From Pandoraea aquatica (GTDB taxonomy: Bacteria; Pseudomonadota; Gammaproteobacteria; Burkholderiales; Burkholderiaceae), in the NCBI RefSeq assembly GCF_902459565.1, contig NZ_CABPSN010000001.1, positions 372,001 to 436,000 on the forward strand: a DNA stretch of 64,000 nt, written 5' to 3'. Every line of letters begins with the position of its first letter. Position 1 is the first letter of the stretch. The notes below the pieces were generated by a model. The model did not search any database and was not told the DNA's origin. It worked only from the letters and a program-made list of their open reading frames with translations. A program made the position numbers and the translations under genes. Below are positions 54,895 through 63,526 of this stretch, one piece after another.

Positions 54895-55746
54895 TCAGAA
54901 CACGGTATCGTCGCTGGTGTGATCCGTACGGTGCCGACGGCGCGTCATCATCAGCACGAAGATGGGCAACGGCAGCGCCACGACCAGCAACAGCCAGAGC
55001 AGCGCATACACGGCACCGAGCCCATCGTTTTGCAGATTGACGTAGAGCTTCACCGGGATGCCCTGCGGGAAGTAGGCGAAGATCATGACGATGCCGAACT
55101 CGCCGATCACGCGCACCCACGCGACCACGAGCCCTGCCGCAAGTCCGCCGCGCGCAAGTGGTAGCGTCACACGACGGAAGACTTGCCAAGGTGTTGCACC
55201 GAGACTGCGCGCGGCCATTGGCAGCACCGGCGGCACAGCTTCGAAGGCCGCGCGTGCAGCGAGGATGAAGTACGGCAGCCCGCCGTAGACCTGAGAGAGT
55301 ACGAATGCGGGCGCATTGTTGCCCAGCAGAATGCCGCCACGCGCCAGCAGCGCACCGAACGTGCCAACCGGTCCATAGGCCGTCGCCAGCAAGATGCCCA
55401 TTGCCAGTGGCGGCGTCATGAGCGCAACGAGGACCAGCCCTTCTGCGACGCGGACGAAGCGCGAGCGGGTCGAGGCCAGCCAATGCGCGACGCGCGTACC
55501 GAGCACGACGATGATCGCCATCGACAGACACGACAGCCCGAGCGAGACCGCCACGGCATCCCAGTCGCCGTACGCCAGACGAAAGTGACGCCACGGTGTT
55601 TCCATCGCCAGGCCGACGAACGGCACCGCGAGCAACACCCACGTCACGACTTCGCCCAACCGGCCCAGCCCCGATCCGACCCGGCTGCCGATGTCTACGT
55701 CGACAGGCAGGTCATCCCTCCACTTCTGCACGAAACGTTCCGCCAA
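54895..55746 (-). CDS. molybdate/tungstate-type ABC permease (ModB/WtpB-like)
   Basis: A 283-residue permease with six membrane segments and the EAA-type loop ARSLGATPWQVFRRVTLPLARGG. The ModB/CysT fold is suggested by SLGLSCLSMAIIVVLGTRVAHWLA, LMTPPLAMGILLATAYGPVG and FAYFPQGIPVKLYV. It follows the binding-protein gene by 18 bases. No ATPase gene lies downstream; the MITE-like element follows at about 95 bp. The transporter may borrow an ATPase from elsewhere. Confidence 0.8.
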   Translation of the reverse strand: MAERFVQKWRDDLPVDVDIGSRVGSGLGRLGEVVTWVLLAVPFVGLAMETPWRHFRLAYGDWDAVAVSLGLSCLSMAIIVVLGTRVAHWLASTRSRFVRVAEGLVLVALMTPPLAMGILLATAYGPVGTFGALLARGGILLGNNAPAFVLSQVYGGLPYFILAARAAFEAVPPVLPMAARSLGATPWQVFRRVTLPLARGGLAAGLVVAWVRVIGEFGIVMIFAYFPQGIPVKLYVNLQNDGLGAVYALLWLLLVVALPLPIFVLMMTRRRHRTDHTSDDTVF

Positions 55747-55764
55747 TCGATGAGGGTCAGGGGG

Positions 55765-56718
55765 TCAGTGGTACAGGGCATCGCCCTTGGGCTTGCCATA
55801 ACCGTTCTCGTCAAACAGCTTCTGGCCCTGCGATGACGTCATGAACGCGAGGAAATCGTCGGCGGCCTTCGGGTGCGCGGCGTTCTTCAGCTTCGCTGCA
55901 TAGAACACCAACGGCTGCGGGCGAATCGTCTTTTCCTTGCCGTCGGCGCCGGGCAACGTGAACGACACGGTGTCGTACCACGTCTTCGAGAACACCGGAT
56001 TGCTCAGGTTGATCTCGTCGGGCAGCGCCACATAGGGCAGCTTGGCCGAGCGCGTGGCACTCTCGTAGCCGGACGCCGCATCGACCTGCCCGGCTTCCAG
56101 ACGCGTAAGCAATCCGCCTTCGCCGAATACCTGCTGCGGATTGCGAACGTCGCCCAGCACGGCTTGCGCGAGACCGGCCTGATCGTAATATTTCTGCGCA
56201 AGCATCAACGTGAAGACGATGTTCTGACCTTGCGGGTCCGTTGCCGGATCGGTACGACCGAAGCGCAGGCCCGGCGTTTGCAGCACCTTCCACCACGCCG
56301 AGTGCGACGCATCGGTGCCCGCGAGACGGAAGGCTTCGCCAAAGCGGCCCTTCGGGTTGTAGGCGATGACCATACGCGTGCTGGCCACCGGCACGGCGTC
56401 GTCGATCAGTCCGGCGTCCTTCAGAATCGCCATCGGCCCGGGGGTGATCGAGACGAACACGTCGGCCGTCGAACGCCCCGAAGCCAGCAGACGGGCCAGA
56501 CCGTACGCGCCTTCGCCTTGCCCCTGATAGGTCACATGCTCGCGTTGCGCGAAGGCCGGACCCAGCGCCTTGTCCATCACCACGCCCATCGAACCGGCAT
56601 ACGCGACACGGAACGTGTCGTCGGCACGTGCCTGCGTTGCCATCACCATCGTCGCGCCAGCACACAACGCCAGCGTCATCGTCGCGACAGCGCGCGCGGA
56701 AAACCCCGTCTTCTTCAC
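55765..56718 (-). CDS. molybdate/tungstate-type solute-binding protein (ModA/WtpA-like)
   Basis: A 317-residue periplasmic binding protein with a signal peptide ending ATQARADDTF. Signatures: FRVAYAGSMGVVMDKALGPAF, GQGEGAYGLARLLASGRSTADVFVSI, MVIAYNPKGRF and GRTDPATDPQGQNIVFTLML, which resemble molybdate and tungstate binders (ModA/WtpA/TupA) more than phosphate or sulphate. The start is GTG with GGAG nine bases before. A ModE-like box overlaps the upstream region. First gene of a two-gene operon. Confidence 0.8.
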   Translation of the reverse strand: MKKTGFSARAVATMTLALCAGATMVMATQARADDTFRVAYAGSMGVVMDKALGPAFAQREHVTYQGQGEGAYGLARLLASGRSTADVFVSITPGPMAILKDAGLIDDAVPVASTRMVIAYNPKGRFGEAFRLAGTDASHSAWWKVLQTPGLRFGRTDPATDPQGQNIVFTLMLAQKYYDQAGLAQAVLGDVRNPQQVFGEGGLLTRLEAGQVDAASGYESATRSAKLPYVALPDEINLSNPVFSKTWYDTVSFTLPGADGKEKTIRPQPLVFYAAKLKNAAHPKAADDFLAFMTSSQGQKLFDENGYGKPKGDALYH

Positions 56719-56729
56719 AGCCTGAACTC

Positions 56730-56753
56730 CGTTATATAGATCGATATATAGCG
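56730..56753. promoter_or_regulatory. ModE-like molybdate box (CGtTATATA-N6-TATATAgCG)
   Basis: CGTTATATA-GATCGA-TATATAGCG is a 24-bp near-perfect dyad just upstream of the solute-binding-protein start (12-35 bp away). It matches the Mo-box pattern recognised by ModE with its A/T-rich TATATA arms separated by six bases. Position over the ribosome site and -10 implies repression. No modE gene is in the window. Confidence 0.65.
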
Positions 56754-56905
56754 AATATCATATATCAGTCCATGTCCGGCTTCATGACAGCCCTGCGAAA
56801 TTCGATGGGTTGCGGCGATGAGCCGTGTTGCATTTCTGTGTCCGCGCTACCATGGCGAACACCGTCGTACCTTGCCTCCGGCAAGACGCCAAACCCATAT
56901 CCCCC

Positions 56906-57319
56906 ATGAGCGACCTTCCTTACCTCGATCACGCCGCTTTCGTTGACCTCGCCGCCCGCGCCGAATCGTCCGCCCGCCTTTCCGCCGATTGCCAATGCAC
57001 CCGAACGCCGCTCGACGGCTGGGCGAGCTTGCCCAACTCATTGCCCGACGCGCAGCTCGAAGTCGTCGGCACATTGTTCGCGCCAAACGAGCCGGAACCG
57101 ACGTTCAGCGAATATCACCCTGAGGGCACGTCCTACTGGGCAGCGAATGCGCCCATCGCGCCGCGCTACTTCCCCTATAACCGCGCGAACGTCTGCCGGT
57201 GCCGCGATTGCGGCCGTCTGTATCTGCGCTATCAGGAAGGCGGCGGCTATTTTGTCGATCAGCGCATCCGGCAGGTGAACGCGGCACTGATCGTCGACGC
57301 GCCGGTCGAAAACGACTGA
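56906..57319 (+). CDS. small Cys-containing protein of unknown function
   Basis: A 137-residue protein with CQC near residue 30 and CRCRDCGRLYLRY near residue 95; such paired CxC/CxxC motifs suggest a zinc or iron-sulphur knuckle. The rest has no recognisable fold. It starts at 56906; an in-frame ATG at 56825 is less likely because its extra residues show no pattern. It is divergent from the molybdate-type operon, and a role in metal handling is only a guess. Confidence 0.55.
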   Translation: MSDLPYLDHAAFVDLAARAESSARLSADCQCTRTPLDGWASLPNSLPDAQLEVVGTLFAPNEPEPTFSEYHPEGTSYWAANAPIAPRYFPYNRANVCRCRDCGRLYLRYQEGGGYFVDQRIRQVNAALIVDAPVEND

Positions 57320-57544
57320 CGGTCGATCGTATCGGTCGAAAAATTGTTGCCATCTTTTCTCATTCGTTTTGTTTTGTTGACGTTTGTGAACAAGCTTGAC
57401 CGGAAACGGCTTTCCGCACGCCGCCCGGTCGCACAAAATTCCAACAAAAACAACAGCATACATGGCAATTTATCAGTACTTTCTTTGATTCGGATTGCAA
57501 AATAACGTGAAGAACATGCGCGCGTTCGCCCAGTCGAAGCGCGC
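57320..57544. other. AT-richer intergenic region
   Basis: 225 bp between the small Cys-containing gene and the GT39-type gene, clearly richer in A/T than its neighbours. It is likely to hold the promoter for the transferase gene. I see no strong dyad, terminator or small gene. Confidence 0.4.
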
Positions 57545-59086
57545 ATGCAAAATCACGCTGCCACCCCCACTTCGTCGACCGATGCGCCGGTGCGTCGCGC
57601 ACTCACGTTGCGCGCACTCATCAGCCGCGCAGCCGTCGCCGTTCAGTTCTCGCCGTCGCTATATGTGACGGTGTATGCCATCGTCTGGACCCTCACGAGC
57701 GCAACGCTGGACCCCACGGTGCCGTTCGACGCCGTCGAAGCCCTGAACTGGGCGCGCAATGCGGAATGGGGAACGCCGAAGAATCCCTGGCTCGTCGGGT
57801 TCTCGATGTGGCCAGCGTTCGGGTTGGGGTTGAACGGCGAAGCGCTTGCGCTCTACTGGTACGCCTCGCACTTCGCGGTCGTTGCCGTCGGCATGCTGGG
57901 TGTCTGGCATCTGGCCAAGAGGTTGTCGGGGGATCGGCGTCTCGCCTGGCTGGCCATGCTGAGCCTGCATCTGACGGGCGCGATCAATATCGACATCCTC
58001 CCGTACAACGACAACTATCTGCTGGTCATGCTCTGGCCGTGGATGCTCTGGCTCTTCGTGCGTTCGATGTACGACGCGCCGAGGTTCTGGCTGGCGTTCG
58101 GCATGGTCGCCGGTCTGGCCGCCATGACCAAGTATTCGACGTTCGCCCTGTTGGGCGCGATGTTCGTCATGACGCTGTGGACCCCGGACACACGACGCCA
58201 TTATCGGCACCCCGCCTTCCTGTTCGGGCTGCTCGCCTTCTTCACGCTGATTACGCCGAATATCCTTTGGCTCGTGCATCACGATTTCGCGGCGTTCCGT
58301 TGGGTCGACGACCAGATCCATCAACGGCTGAACTGGCGCGGCCTGCGCGGCGCACTCACGGCGTTCTATCCTGTGGCGACGCTCGCCTTCGTCATGCATC
58401 TTGCCGGTCTTCGCTTCAGGCGTCCGGACACGCCGGTCTGGGTCGTAGGGATCACCGTGCTTGCGCCACTGCTGCCCATCCTCGTGTACTTCACGCTGCA
58501 CGAAGGCGGACGCATCTCTGAATGGCTGCAACCGTTCGCCGTCCCGCTGCCCGCGCTGCTCGTCGCGTGCGTGTTGCCGGTCACGGCAAAGCGCGCACCG
58601 CGAATTTCGCGCTGGTTGCCCGTCGTCGGGCTGACGGTGTGGATCGGCTATGCAACGGTGCTGAGCCTGAACCTGCGTAATGCCGGGGAAAAGTTCGCCG
58701 GCATCAAAGCCGCGAGCATCACCCTCGAACAGCGCTGGCAGGCGCGCTATCACACGCCGCTGGCTTACGTCGGCAACGACCATCTTGCGACGTGGCTGAC
58801 GTTCTACGCACCGGGAAATCCGCGCCTGCTCACCCGCTGGTCGGAGAAAAAGCGCCCCAACATCTACACGAAGGATATCGACGAGGTGGAGGTCCGTGCG
58901 CGCGGGGCGATCCTGCTCGGCCACCCCGGCCGGTCGTGTCGAAACGCCAGTTTCGCGCAAACGCTAGCCCTGTGGCCGTCACTGACCATCGACGCCCGTG
59001 AAACGCTGCCGTTTTCGTACCACGGCGGCAACAGGCCCGGCTCGGCCATGCCGCTTTGCGTCGCTTACATTGCACCGCAGCCGTGA
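57545..59086 (+). CDS. integral-membrane glycosyltransferase, GT39/PMT-like (ArnT superfamily)
   Basis: A 513-residue membrane protein with about 10-11 membrane helices. The first periplasmic loop carries DPTVPFDAVEALNWARNAEWG, with the acidic residues typical of polyprenyl-phosphate-sugar-dependent transferases, and GTPKNPWLVGFSMWPAFG. The C-terminal soluble domain ends near ALWPSLTIDARETLPF. The family moves sugars from undecaprenyl-phosphate donors onto lipids or proteins. No arn cluster is adjacent, so the acceptor is unknown. Confidence 0.8.
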   Translation: MQNHAATPTSSTDAPVRRALTLRALISRAAVAVQFSPSLYVTVYAIVWTLTSATLDPTVPFDAVEALNWARNAEWGTPKNPWLVGFSMWPAFGLGLNGEALALYWYASHFAVVAVGMLGVWHLAKRLSGDRRLAWLAMLSLHLTGAINIDILPYNDNYLLVMLWPWMLWLFVRSMYDAPRFWLAFGMVAGLAAMTKYSTFALLGAMFVMTLWTPDTRRHYRHPAFLFGLLAFFTLITPNILWLVHHDFAAFRWVDDQIHQRLNWRGLRGALTAFYPVATLAFVMHLAGLRFRRPDTPVWVVGITVLAPLLPILVYFTLHEGGRISEWLQPFAVPLPALLVACVLPVTAKRAPRISRWLPVVGLTVWIGYATVLSLNLRNAGEKFAGIKAASITLEQRWQARYHTPLAYVGNDHLATWLTFYAPGNPRLLTRWSEKKRPNIYTKDIDEVEVRARGAILLGHPGRSCRNASFAQTLALWPSLTIDARETLPFSYHGGNRPGSAMPLCVAYIAPQP

Positions 59087-59179
59087 ATATCTAAAGCAGA
59101 ATCGCTTCGTTGCCCGCGTGGACCCGGTCCGGATAATTCTCGGACATCCATCACAACACCATTGCACGGGGCAACGCTC

Positions 59180-60166
59180 ATGAAACCGCCGAAGGCCATC
59201 TCAGCCATCTCACGTCGTCAATTCCTTACAGTCGTCAGTGCAGGGGCGGCATCGGCCGCGCTGCCGTCGTTTTCGGCGCACGCCGCTTATGAACCGGGCA
59301 AGTTCCGCATTGGCTATCAGAAGGCGGCGAGTACCCTCGTGCTGGCCAAAGCGAATGGCTCGCTGGAAGCGCGTCTGAAGCCGCTGGGCGTGGAAGTGAC
59401 GTGGGCCGAGTTTGCGGCCGGCCCGCAGTTGCTCGAAGCGCTGAACGTCGGTGCGATCGACTTCGGGTACGTCGGCGAAGCGCCGCCCGTCTTTGCGCAG
59501 GCGGCCGGTGCCGACTTCGTCTACAGCGCCTACGAGGTGCCCACGCCCCTCGCCGAGGGCGTCGTCGTGCCCAACAACTCGCCGGTCAAAACGGTGGCAG
59601 ATCTTCGCGGCAAGCGCGTGGCGTTCAACAAGGGATCGGATGTCCACTGGTTCCTCGTTGCGTTGCTGCGCAAGCACGGTCTCGATTACGGCGACGTCAG
59701 CCCCGTGTTTCTTGCCCCCGCCGATGCGCGCGCCGCCCTTGAGCGTGGCTCGGTCGACGCGTGGGCCATCTGGGACCCGTTCCTCACCGCCGTGCTCGAT
59801 CAAAGTCCCGTGCGTCTGCTCGCCAATGCCGAAGGTGCGGCCGACCACCATCAGTTCTTCCTGAGTCAACGGGCCTTCGCGGAAAAGCGTGCCGACGTCA
59901 TCAAGGCGACGCTCGACACCCTAGGCCAGACCGGGCAGCAGATTCGTGGCGACTATGCCGCAGCCGCCGCGCAACTGGCGCCCATTCAGGGGCTCGACGC
60001 CAAAATTATCGAGAAGGGGCTGCGTCACTACGCGCATGTCTACAAACCGGTGTCGCCGTCCGTGCTGGCGGCGCAGCAACGGATTGCCGATACGTTCCTG
60101 CAACTCAAGCTGATCCCGCGACAAATTCGTGTCGCCGACGCCACGCTTCATCAGCCGGTGGCTTGA
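59180..60166 (+). CDS. aliphatic-sulfonate/taurine-type binding protein (SsuA-like), Tat-type signal
   Basis: A 328-residue periplasmic binding protein with an N-terminal SRRQFLTVVSAGAASAALPS, a twin-arginine-like signal. The body has RIGYQKAASTLVLAKANGSLEARL, AEFAAGPQLLEALNVGAIDFGYVGEAPPVFAQAAG, and RAALERGSVDAWAIWDPF, hallmark SsuA features. It normally feeds SsuBC permease/ATPase; none is next to it, so it is an orphan in this window. The ATG at 59180 is preferred over 59162. Confidence 0.85.
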   Translation: MKPPKAISAISRRQFLTVVSAGAASAALPSFSAHAAYEPGKFRIGYQKAASTLVLAKANGSLEARLKPLGVEVTWAEFAAGPQLLEALNVGAIDFGYVGEAPPVFAQAAGADFVYSAYEVPTPLAEGVVVPNNSPVKTVADLRGKRVAFNKGSDVHWFLVALLRKHGLDYGDVSPVFLAPADARAALERGSVDAWAIWDPFLTAVLDQSPVRLLANAEGAADHHQFFLSQRAFAEKRADVIKATLDTLGQTGQQIRGDYAAAAAQLAPIQGLDAKIIEKGLRHYAHVYKPVSPSVLAAQQRIADTFLQLKLIPRQIRVADATLHQPVA

Positions 60167-60176
60167 ATCCCACAAG

Positions 60177-60210
60177 AGCCACTTGAGCGGGCGACGCCGC
60201 TCAAGTGGCT
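60177..60210 (+). terminator. perfect 14-bp hairpin after the SsuA-like gene
   Basis: AGCCACTTGAGCGG-GCGACG-CCGCTCAAGTGGCT forms a 14-pair stem with a six-base loop, 11 bp after the stop. There is no U-tract, so it may work with Rho or only protect the mRNA 3' end. Confidence 0.6.
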
Positions 60211-60418
60211 GCAACGCAGCACCGCTGGCATCACGCACTTTCCGCCTTCTCCGCCTTCTCCACCCGCCATCTCCCCCACCCGGTTTTCCTACTTGGCAAA
60301 GCCCCTACGGATGTGACAGAATTCGCAACTCAGTTGCATTGCAATTGAGTTGCATTTAATTTTGTCGCGATTTGTCGTCCGGTTTTCGACGTCGCCTATT
60401 TCCGTTTCTCGTCGGCTC

Positions 60419-60817
60419 ATGCTTCGTCGCTGGCTTCCTTTCTGGCTGATCGTCTGCGTGCTCGTCTCGCAGATGGCCCTTGCACGGCACGTGGTGTTTC
60501 ACACGGCGGCCGCGCTGGCGGCTGCGTCAGCCACGTCGGTGGAATCAGCGGACGCACAACGCCAGCATGGCGATGTCGGTAGTCGTGGTGGTAATGGCAG
60601 CAATGGACAGCGCTCGGACGACGAAGACGGCATCTGCGAGCAATGCCTGGCGTTCATCGCAGTCGACGTTGCGCTCCCCGCACTGCCCGTCTTCGCCTCG
60701 CTCCCGCCCCTGCGCGAGTGGCATTACCCGCCCGCCGCACCGGTGCATGTGCGCTCCGTCTTGCGGGGGCCGACGCGCAATCGCGACCCTCCACGCCCCT
60801 CAGTGTCGTTCGCCTGA
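60419..60817 (+). CDS. small membrane-anchored Cys-motif protein (DUF2946-like)
   Basis: A 132-residue protein. MLRRWLPFWLIVCVLVSQMALARHVVFH is a signal anchor; a Gly/Asn/Ser-rich linker follows and then GICEQCLAFIAVDVALP with a CxxC. Similar CxxC proteins (often DUF2946) lie upstream of TonB-dependent receptors for metals. It lies 98 bases before the receptor gene in the same direction, so metal-related periplasmic work is plausible. I recognise only the general pattern. Confidence 0.65.
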   Translation: MLRRWLPFWLIVCVLVSQMALARHVVFHTAAALAAASATSVESADAQRQHGDVGSRGGNGSNGQRSDDEDGICEQCLAFIAVDVALPALPVFASLPPLREWHYPPAAPVHVRSVLRGPTRNRDPPRPSVSFA

Positions 60818-60914
60818 ATCAGAACAATCGCCGTCGCGGGTCGCGACGCGCCAGCACTGGCGCGTCTGCCACCGGCTGCGCGGCGTCCACACGTCAAGCA
60901 CACTGAGGTCCGGC

Positions 60915-63152
60915 ATGTCTGCCCGATGGATTCCGTTCGTTCGTCTTACGCATTTCCAGCATTCCCAGCATTTCCCACAGTTCACCCGCTTCACCCGTCG
61001 TGCCCTCGCGGTAGCGGCGGCGTCCGCCTTCGCCGTCAACGCGCATGCCCAATCGACGGCTAATGCGGCTAATACGGCTAATGCGGGCGACGGCAACATC
61101 GCGCTCTCCGGCACAACCGTCTCGGCCAAGCGGCTCGACGCCGCACGCAACGCGCTCTCCCCCGACACCGGCAGCTCCGTCTACAACTTTGACCAGACGG
61201 ATATCCAGACGCTGCCGCTCGGCGTGAACACACCGCTCAATCAGGTGCTCCTGCAAGCGCCGGGCGTGGTGCAGGACTCATACGGCCAACTGCACGTGCG
61301 TGGCGATCACGCGAACCTGCAATACCGCATCGACGGCGTGATCATTCCCGAATCGATCAGCGGATTCGGTCAGGCCATCGACGCGCGCATCGCATCGCAA
61401 ATCAATCTGATCACCGGCGCGCTGCCCGCACAGTTCGGCTATCGCACGGCGGGCATCGTCGACATTCACACCAAAGGCTCGCCCGGTCTCGCCGATGGCA
61501 CCGCCGACACCGGGGAGCCCCCCAAGGCCTTCGGCGGCGAAGTCGGCGTGGTGTTCGGCAGCCATGCCGACCGCGAAGTCAACACCCAGTTGTACGGCAC
61601 CAAAGGGGCGCTCAGCTATTACTTCAGCGCGCGTGTCTCGGCCAACGACATGGGAATCGAGAATCCGACGGGCGACCGCAACGCGATTCACGACCATACG
61701 AATCAGACGAACGCATTCGGCATGGTGTCGTACCTGCTGAACCCGGATAACCGCGTGTCGTTCATGTTCGGCACCGCAAACAACCGCTTCCAGATTCCGA
61801 ACTTGCCCGGCGTCGCCCCGCAGTTCACGCTGGACAACGGCACGATTCCCGATTCGTCGAACCTCAACGCGCACCAACGCGAACTCACCGACTTCCAGGT
61901 GCTGTCATGGCAAAGCCACCTCTCGCCAAAGCTCGACACCCAGATTTCGCTGTTCCATCGCACCAGCCGCGTCGATTACACGCCGGACCCGCTTGGCGAT
62001 CTCGCCTACAACGGCGTGGCGTCGAACATCACGCGCCGCAATGAAGCGTATGGCGTGCAGGCCGATAGCAGCTACAAGCTCACCGACCGTCACACGTTGC
62101 GTTTCGGACTGTTCGTGCAGCAGGAGCATTTCAGCGTCGACAACACCTCGAACGTCTTCCCGGCCGACGATAACGGTCAGCAGACGAGCGGCACGCCGCT
62201 GACCATCGTGGACAACGCCAACGACCGGGGCACCACGTATGGACTGTATCTGCAAGACGAATGGAAGGCGACCGATCGTCTGACGGTCAACTATGGCGCT
62301 CGCTACGATCACGTGAATACCGTCACGAATGAGGGGCAGTTGTCACCGCGTCTGGGGCTGACATACGACCTGACGAGCCGCACGCGTCTGCATGCCGGCT
62401 ATTCGCGCTACTTCACGCCGCCGGCCACCGAGAAGATCGATACGACGTCGGTCGCGAAATTCCTCAACACGACCAACGCCCTGCCCTCCGACGCGAACAC
62501 CGCCGTGCGTGCCGAGCGCTCCGACTACTTCGATCTGGGTGTCTCGCATCAACTGACCTCGGCCATTACCGTCGGGCTCGACGCCTACTATCGTCGCGTG
62601 AACCATCTGCAAGACGAAGGTCAGTTCGGCAATGCGCTCATCTATTCGACGTTCAACTACGAGAAAGGCCGCATTTACGGCGTGGAAGGCACCGTCAACT
62701 ATCGTCAGGGCAACGTCGGTGCGTATCTCAACGTGGCGGTTTCGCGGGCAATGGGACAAGGCATCGAGACCGGACAATTCAACTTCGGTGCCGACGAACT
62801 GGCCTACATCGCGAATCACTGGGTGCATCTGGATCACGACCAGCAGGTGACGGGGTCGGCCGGTGTGTCGTATCAATGGGGCAGAACGCTGTTGTCGGCC
62901 GATGCGCTGTTCGGCTCGGGGCTGCGCAGCGGGTTCGTCAACAGCGAGCACCTGCCTGCGTACCTTCAGGTCAACCTCGGTGTCGGCGAGAAGTTCAACT
63001 TGCCAGGGGTCGGCCGCTTCGACGCGAAGCTGTCGGTGCTGAACGTCTTCGACCGCGTCTACGAATTGCGTGACGGCACCGGCATCGGTGTCGGTGCACC
63101 GCAGTTCGGGCCGCGCCGCACGTTCTATCTGGCGATGTCGAAGCCGTTCTGA
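60915..63152 (+). CDS. TonB-dependent outer-membrane receptor
   Basis: A 745-residue receptor with a signal peptide ending VNAHAQSTA. The plug is seen in TLPLGVNTPLNQVLLQAPGVVQDSYGQLHVRGDHANLQYRIDGV and GALPAQFGYRTAGIVDIHTKG; the barrel C-terminus is RTFYLAMSKPF with terminal Phe. Start at 60915 follows GAGG. The ligand is not readable; the CxxC protein upstream hints at a metal or metal complex. It is the second gene of that pair. Confidence 0.9.
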   Translation: MSARWIPFVRLTHFQHSQHFPQFTRFTRRALAVAAASAFAVNAHAQSTANAANTANAGDGNIALSGTTVSAKRLDAARNALSPDTGSSVYNFDQTDIQTLPLGVNTPLNQVLLQAPGVVQDSYGQLHVRGDHANLQYRIDGVIIPESISGFGQAIDARIASQINLITGALPAQFGYRTAGIVDIHTKGSPGLADGTADTGEPPKAFGGEVGVVFGSHADREVNTQLYGTKGALSYYFSARVSANDMGIENPTGDRNAIHDHTNQTNAFGMVSYLLNPDNRVSFMFGTANNRFQIPNLPGVAPQFTLDNGTIPDSSNLNAHQRELTDFQVLSWQSHLSPKLDTQISLFHRTSRVDYTPDPLGDLAYNGVASNITRRNEAYGVQADSSYKLTDRHTLRFGLFVQQEHFSVDNTSNVFPADDNGQQTSGTPLTIVDNANDRGTTYGLYLQDEWKATDRLTVNYGARYDHVNTVTNEGQLSPRLGLTYDLTSRTRLHAGYSRYFTPPATEKIDTTSVAKFLNTTNALPSDANTAVRAERSDYFDLGVSHQLTSAITVGLDAYYRRVNHLQDEGQFGNALIYSTFNYEKGRIYGVEGTVNYRQGNVGAYLNVAVSRAMGQGIETGQFNFGADELAYIANHWVHLDHDQQVTGSAGVSYQWGRTLLSADALFGSGLRSGFVNSEHLPAYLQVNLGVGEKFNLPGVGRFDAKLSVLNVFDRVYELRDGTGIGVGAPQFGPRRTFYLAMSKPF

Positions 63153-63168
63153 CAACGTCAGAACGACA

Positions 63169-63203
63169 GCACGCCGCCGTCACAACGCATGACGGCGGCG
63201 TGC
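63169..63203. terminator. perfect 14-bp bidirectional hairpin
   Basis: GCACGCCGCCGTCA and TGACGGCGGCGTGC pair exactly around a seven-base loop, 17 bp past the receptor stop and about 20 bp before the convergent tautomerase stop. There is a short A-run on one side, but no long T tract. Confidence 0.65.
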
Positions 63204-63223
63204 CATCAGAAAACACGCGGACG

Positions 63224-63439
63224 TCAGACCTTGCTCTGGGCAGACTGACGCCGGAACTCGGTAGTCGTCTGGCCCGCGTAGCCCCAGTTATCGGCATCGA
63301 CTTCCTCGATCACGATGTGCGTGAGATGGGGCTCTTTGCCCAAGACACGTTGCAGCGTATCGGTGACTTCACGAATGACCTGTGCCTTCTGCTCGACGGT
63401 GTTGCCCTCGCGGGTAATGCGAATGCTGACGAACGGCAT
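63224..63439 (-). CDS. 4-oxalocrotonate tautomerase family protein
   Basis: A 71-residue tautomerase. Pro-1 after the initiator Met (MPFVSIRITREGNTVEQK) is the catalytic base of the family; the HIVIEEVDADNWGYAG stretch follows the usual fold. It is a hexamer in relatives that isomerise unsaturated keto acids. A good AAGGA site precedes the ATG. Its neighbour is the SDR gene on the same strand. Confidence 0.88.
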   Translation of the reverse strand: MPFVSIRITREGNTVEQKAQVIREVTDTLQRVLGKEPHLTHIVIEEVDADNWGYAGQTTTEFRRQSAQSKV

Positions 63440-63526
63440 GATTGATTCCTTTGGATGTTGGGTGAGTTGGACGAGCGGCCGATGGCGAGTGCCCGGTCGT
63501 CGCAGAAATTAACCAGCGATCAGCAA

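Noticed and set aside
57659-58960. Minus-strand open frame of 433 residues
   Set aside because: Opposite to the GT39-type gene; Arg/Gln/His-rich with no membrane or enzyme pattern.
60177-60210. Intrinsic terminator with U tract
   Set aside because: The stem is perfect but no T run follows, so it is listed only as a hairpin-type stop.
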